Made by a program: the position numbers and the translations under genes | Origin: an uncultured Oscillospiraceae bacterium | GTDB lineage: Bacteria > Bacillota > Clostridia > Oscillospirales > Acutalibacteraceae | Reading direction: 5' to 3' | Assembly (NCBI GenBank): GCA_900546895.1 | Contig: UREO01000177.1 | Location: 1 to 6,436, forward strand | Length of the DNA stretch: 6,436 nucleotides | Notes under the pieces: model-generated | The model's input: only the letters and a program-made list of their open reading frames with translations | Databases searched by the model: none | Told to the model about the DNA's origin: nothing | Part shown: positions 6,391-6,436 of the stretch, piece after piece | Layout of the letters: each line of letters begins with the position of its first letter | Numbering within the stretch: position 1 is the stretch's first letter

Positions 6391-6436
6391 CTGTCTCTTA
6401 TACACATCTGACGCTGCCGACGAATTAGACGGTGTA
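6391..6436 (+). other. Illumina Nextera adapter, i5 index and partial P5: sequencing artefact
   Basis: Bases 6391-6409 are the 19-bp Tn5 mosaic end used in Nextera libraries (CTGTCTCTTATACACATCT). Bases 6410-6423 (GACGCTGCCGACGA) complete the reverse complement of the Read 1 transposase adapter. Bases 6424-6431 (ATTAGACG) are the reverse complement of CGTCTAAT, which I recall as Nextera XT index S510. Bases 6432-6436 (GTGTA) begin the reverse complement of P5. None of this is genomic. It creates a false stop for the plus-strand gene and a false start on the minus strand. Confidence 0.98.

Noticed and set aside
6084..6407. Minus-strand open frame beginning MCIRDS
   Set aside because: Its start codon and first residues come from the Nextera adapter, and the rest is the antisense of homoserine dehydrogenase. 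It is a known artefact pattern, not a gene.

Overview
The window looks like one end of a draft contig from a Clostridia-class Firmicute, plausibly an Oscillospiraceae/Ruminococcaceae-type gut or anaerobic organism. This rests on strong AGGAGG-type ribosome binding sites, a BofC C-terminal-domain protein (a sporulation-related family), and a class A PBP with a short basic N-terminus and a Ser-rich tail. The assignment is inferred from gene style; no marker gene proves it.

Layout: (1) Bases 2-2343, plus strand, are the tail of an exopolysaccharide/capsule operon. It has a GT-B glycosyltransferase cut by the left edge, then a one-piece polysaccharide co-polymerase (Wzz domain fused to a BY-kinase-like P-loop domain). 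The P-loop domain has lost its key nucleotide-binding and catalytic residues and its tyrosine tail. (2) Bases 2356-2395 are a perfect 18-bp inverted repeat that serves as a bidirectional terminator between convergent genes. (3) Bases 2394-3497, minus strand, carry a membrane-anchored BofC-C-like protein followed by uridine/cytidine kinase (udk). The kinase has its own extended -10 promoter and a Tyr at the base-specificity position. (4) Bases 3498-3589 are a compact divergent promoter region. (5) Bases 3590-5941, plus strand, encode a complete bifunctional class A penicillin-binding protein, followed by a hairpin terminator. (6) Bases 6005-6390, plus strand, hold a promoter and the first 100 codons of a homoserine dehydrogenase. 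(7) Bases 6391-6436 are not biological. They are a Nextera transposase adapter, an i5 index and the start of P5, left on the contig end, and they give the last gene a false C-terminus.

Functionally the genes centre on envelope building: EPS glycosyl transfer and chain control, and peptidoglycan polymerisation and crosslinking. Two metabolic genes are also present, for pyrimidine nucleoside salvage and for the Thr/Met branch of aspartate metabolism. I found no CRISPR array, tRNA, rRNA, insertion sequence or clearly novel multi-gene system. The most useful observations are the adapter artefact, the apparent pseudokinase co-polymerase and the His-to-Tyr substitution in Udk.
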